In this document: positions 6,014 to 6,101 of the stretch, piece by piece
Layout of the letters: every line of letters starts with the position of its first letter
How positions within the stretch are numbered: the first letter of the stretch is position 1
Assembly (NCBI GenBank): GCA_033809415.1
Contig: JAPXLT010000275.1
Coordinates: 1 to 6,101, forward strand
DNA from: JAQVUB01 sp033809415
GTDB lineage: Bacteria; Verrucomicrobiota; Lentisphaeria; Oligosphaerales; Oligosphaeraceae
Direction: 5' to 3'
DNA: 6,101 bases
Notes under the pieces: model-generated
Told to the model about the DNA's origin: nothing
Databases searched by the model: none
Seen by the model: the letters and a program-made list of their open reading frames with translations, nothing else
Program-made: the position numbers and the translations under genes

Positions 6014-6101
6014 ATGGACGATGGACAGGGACAGGAATGGACACGATAGACCGAATGGACAAGAATGGACTGCTGAATGGACAATGGACGATGGACAGGA
6101 A
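6014..6101. repeat. ATGGAC short-repeat cluster
   Basis: Exact ATGGAC occurs eight times in 88 bases, starting at 6014, 6021, 6037, 6055, 6065, 6077, 6084 and 6091. Variants AGGGAC (6027) and ATAGAC (6046) also occur. Spacing is irregular (7, 16, 18, 10, 12, 7, 7). A longer 16-base direct repeat, ATGGACGATGGACAGG, lies at 6014-6029 and 6084-6099. The cluster begins directly after a T-run (6008-6013), upstream of the lyase gene, and reaches the window edge, so its full length is unknown. No gene is visible in 5840-6101. Confidence 0.93.

Overview
The window carries three intact protein genes embedded in intergenic DNA that is unusually rich in short tandem repeats. The gene content is a LacI-type regulator, an exported heparinase II/III-type polysaccharide lyase of about 1,000 residues, and a metal-dependent amidohydrolase. 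Together with Shine-Dalgarno starts and a classical Sec signal peptide, it suggests a Gram-negative, glycan-degrading bacterium. The PVC group (Lentisphaerota, Kiritimatiellota or Verrucomicrobiota) is my best guess. It is an inference from gene style, since there is no marker gene here.

Layout: 1-112 is a perfect-register heptamer array (CCCTGCA x16) that runs off the left edge. 113-279 is a short spacer with a good sigma-70-like promoter (TTGACA, 17 bp, TATCTT). 280-1317 (+) encodes the LacI-family regulator. 1318-1667 has no credible gene. It is a patchwork of different short repeats of period 7, 9 and 11, bracketed by an imperfect 18-bp inverted repeat, and it ends in a possible terminator for the gene coming from the other side. 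1668-2564 (-) encodes the amidohydrolase, with a near-perfect ribosome binding site. 2565-2746 is a regulatory gap with a strong-looking minus-strand promoter sitting inside an inverted repeat. 2747-5839 (-) encodes the secreted lyase. 5840-6101 is its upstream region, ending in a cluster of ATGGAC repeats that runs off the right edge.

How they may work together (inference): the lyase would be exported and cleave an acidic polysaccharide by beta-elimination. The amidohydrolase is predicted cytoplasmic and belongs to a superfamily that includes sugar-lactone hydrolases, so it could act on a breakdown product. The LacI-type protein is convergent with these two genes and is a candidate local regulator. 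The substrate, the effector and the regulatory link are not shown by the sequence.

Most interesting points: the multi-family short-repeat mosaics, especially four copies of an 8-mer at an exact 11-bp period with homotrinucleotide spacers; an abrupt codon-usage change inside the regulator gene; and replaced residues at the expected metal/catalytic positions of the lyase. I found no CRISPR array, transposase, tRNA, rRNA or recognisable defence system. I cannot demonstrate a new biological system here; the repeat mosaic is the part least explained by known features.
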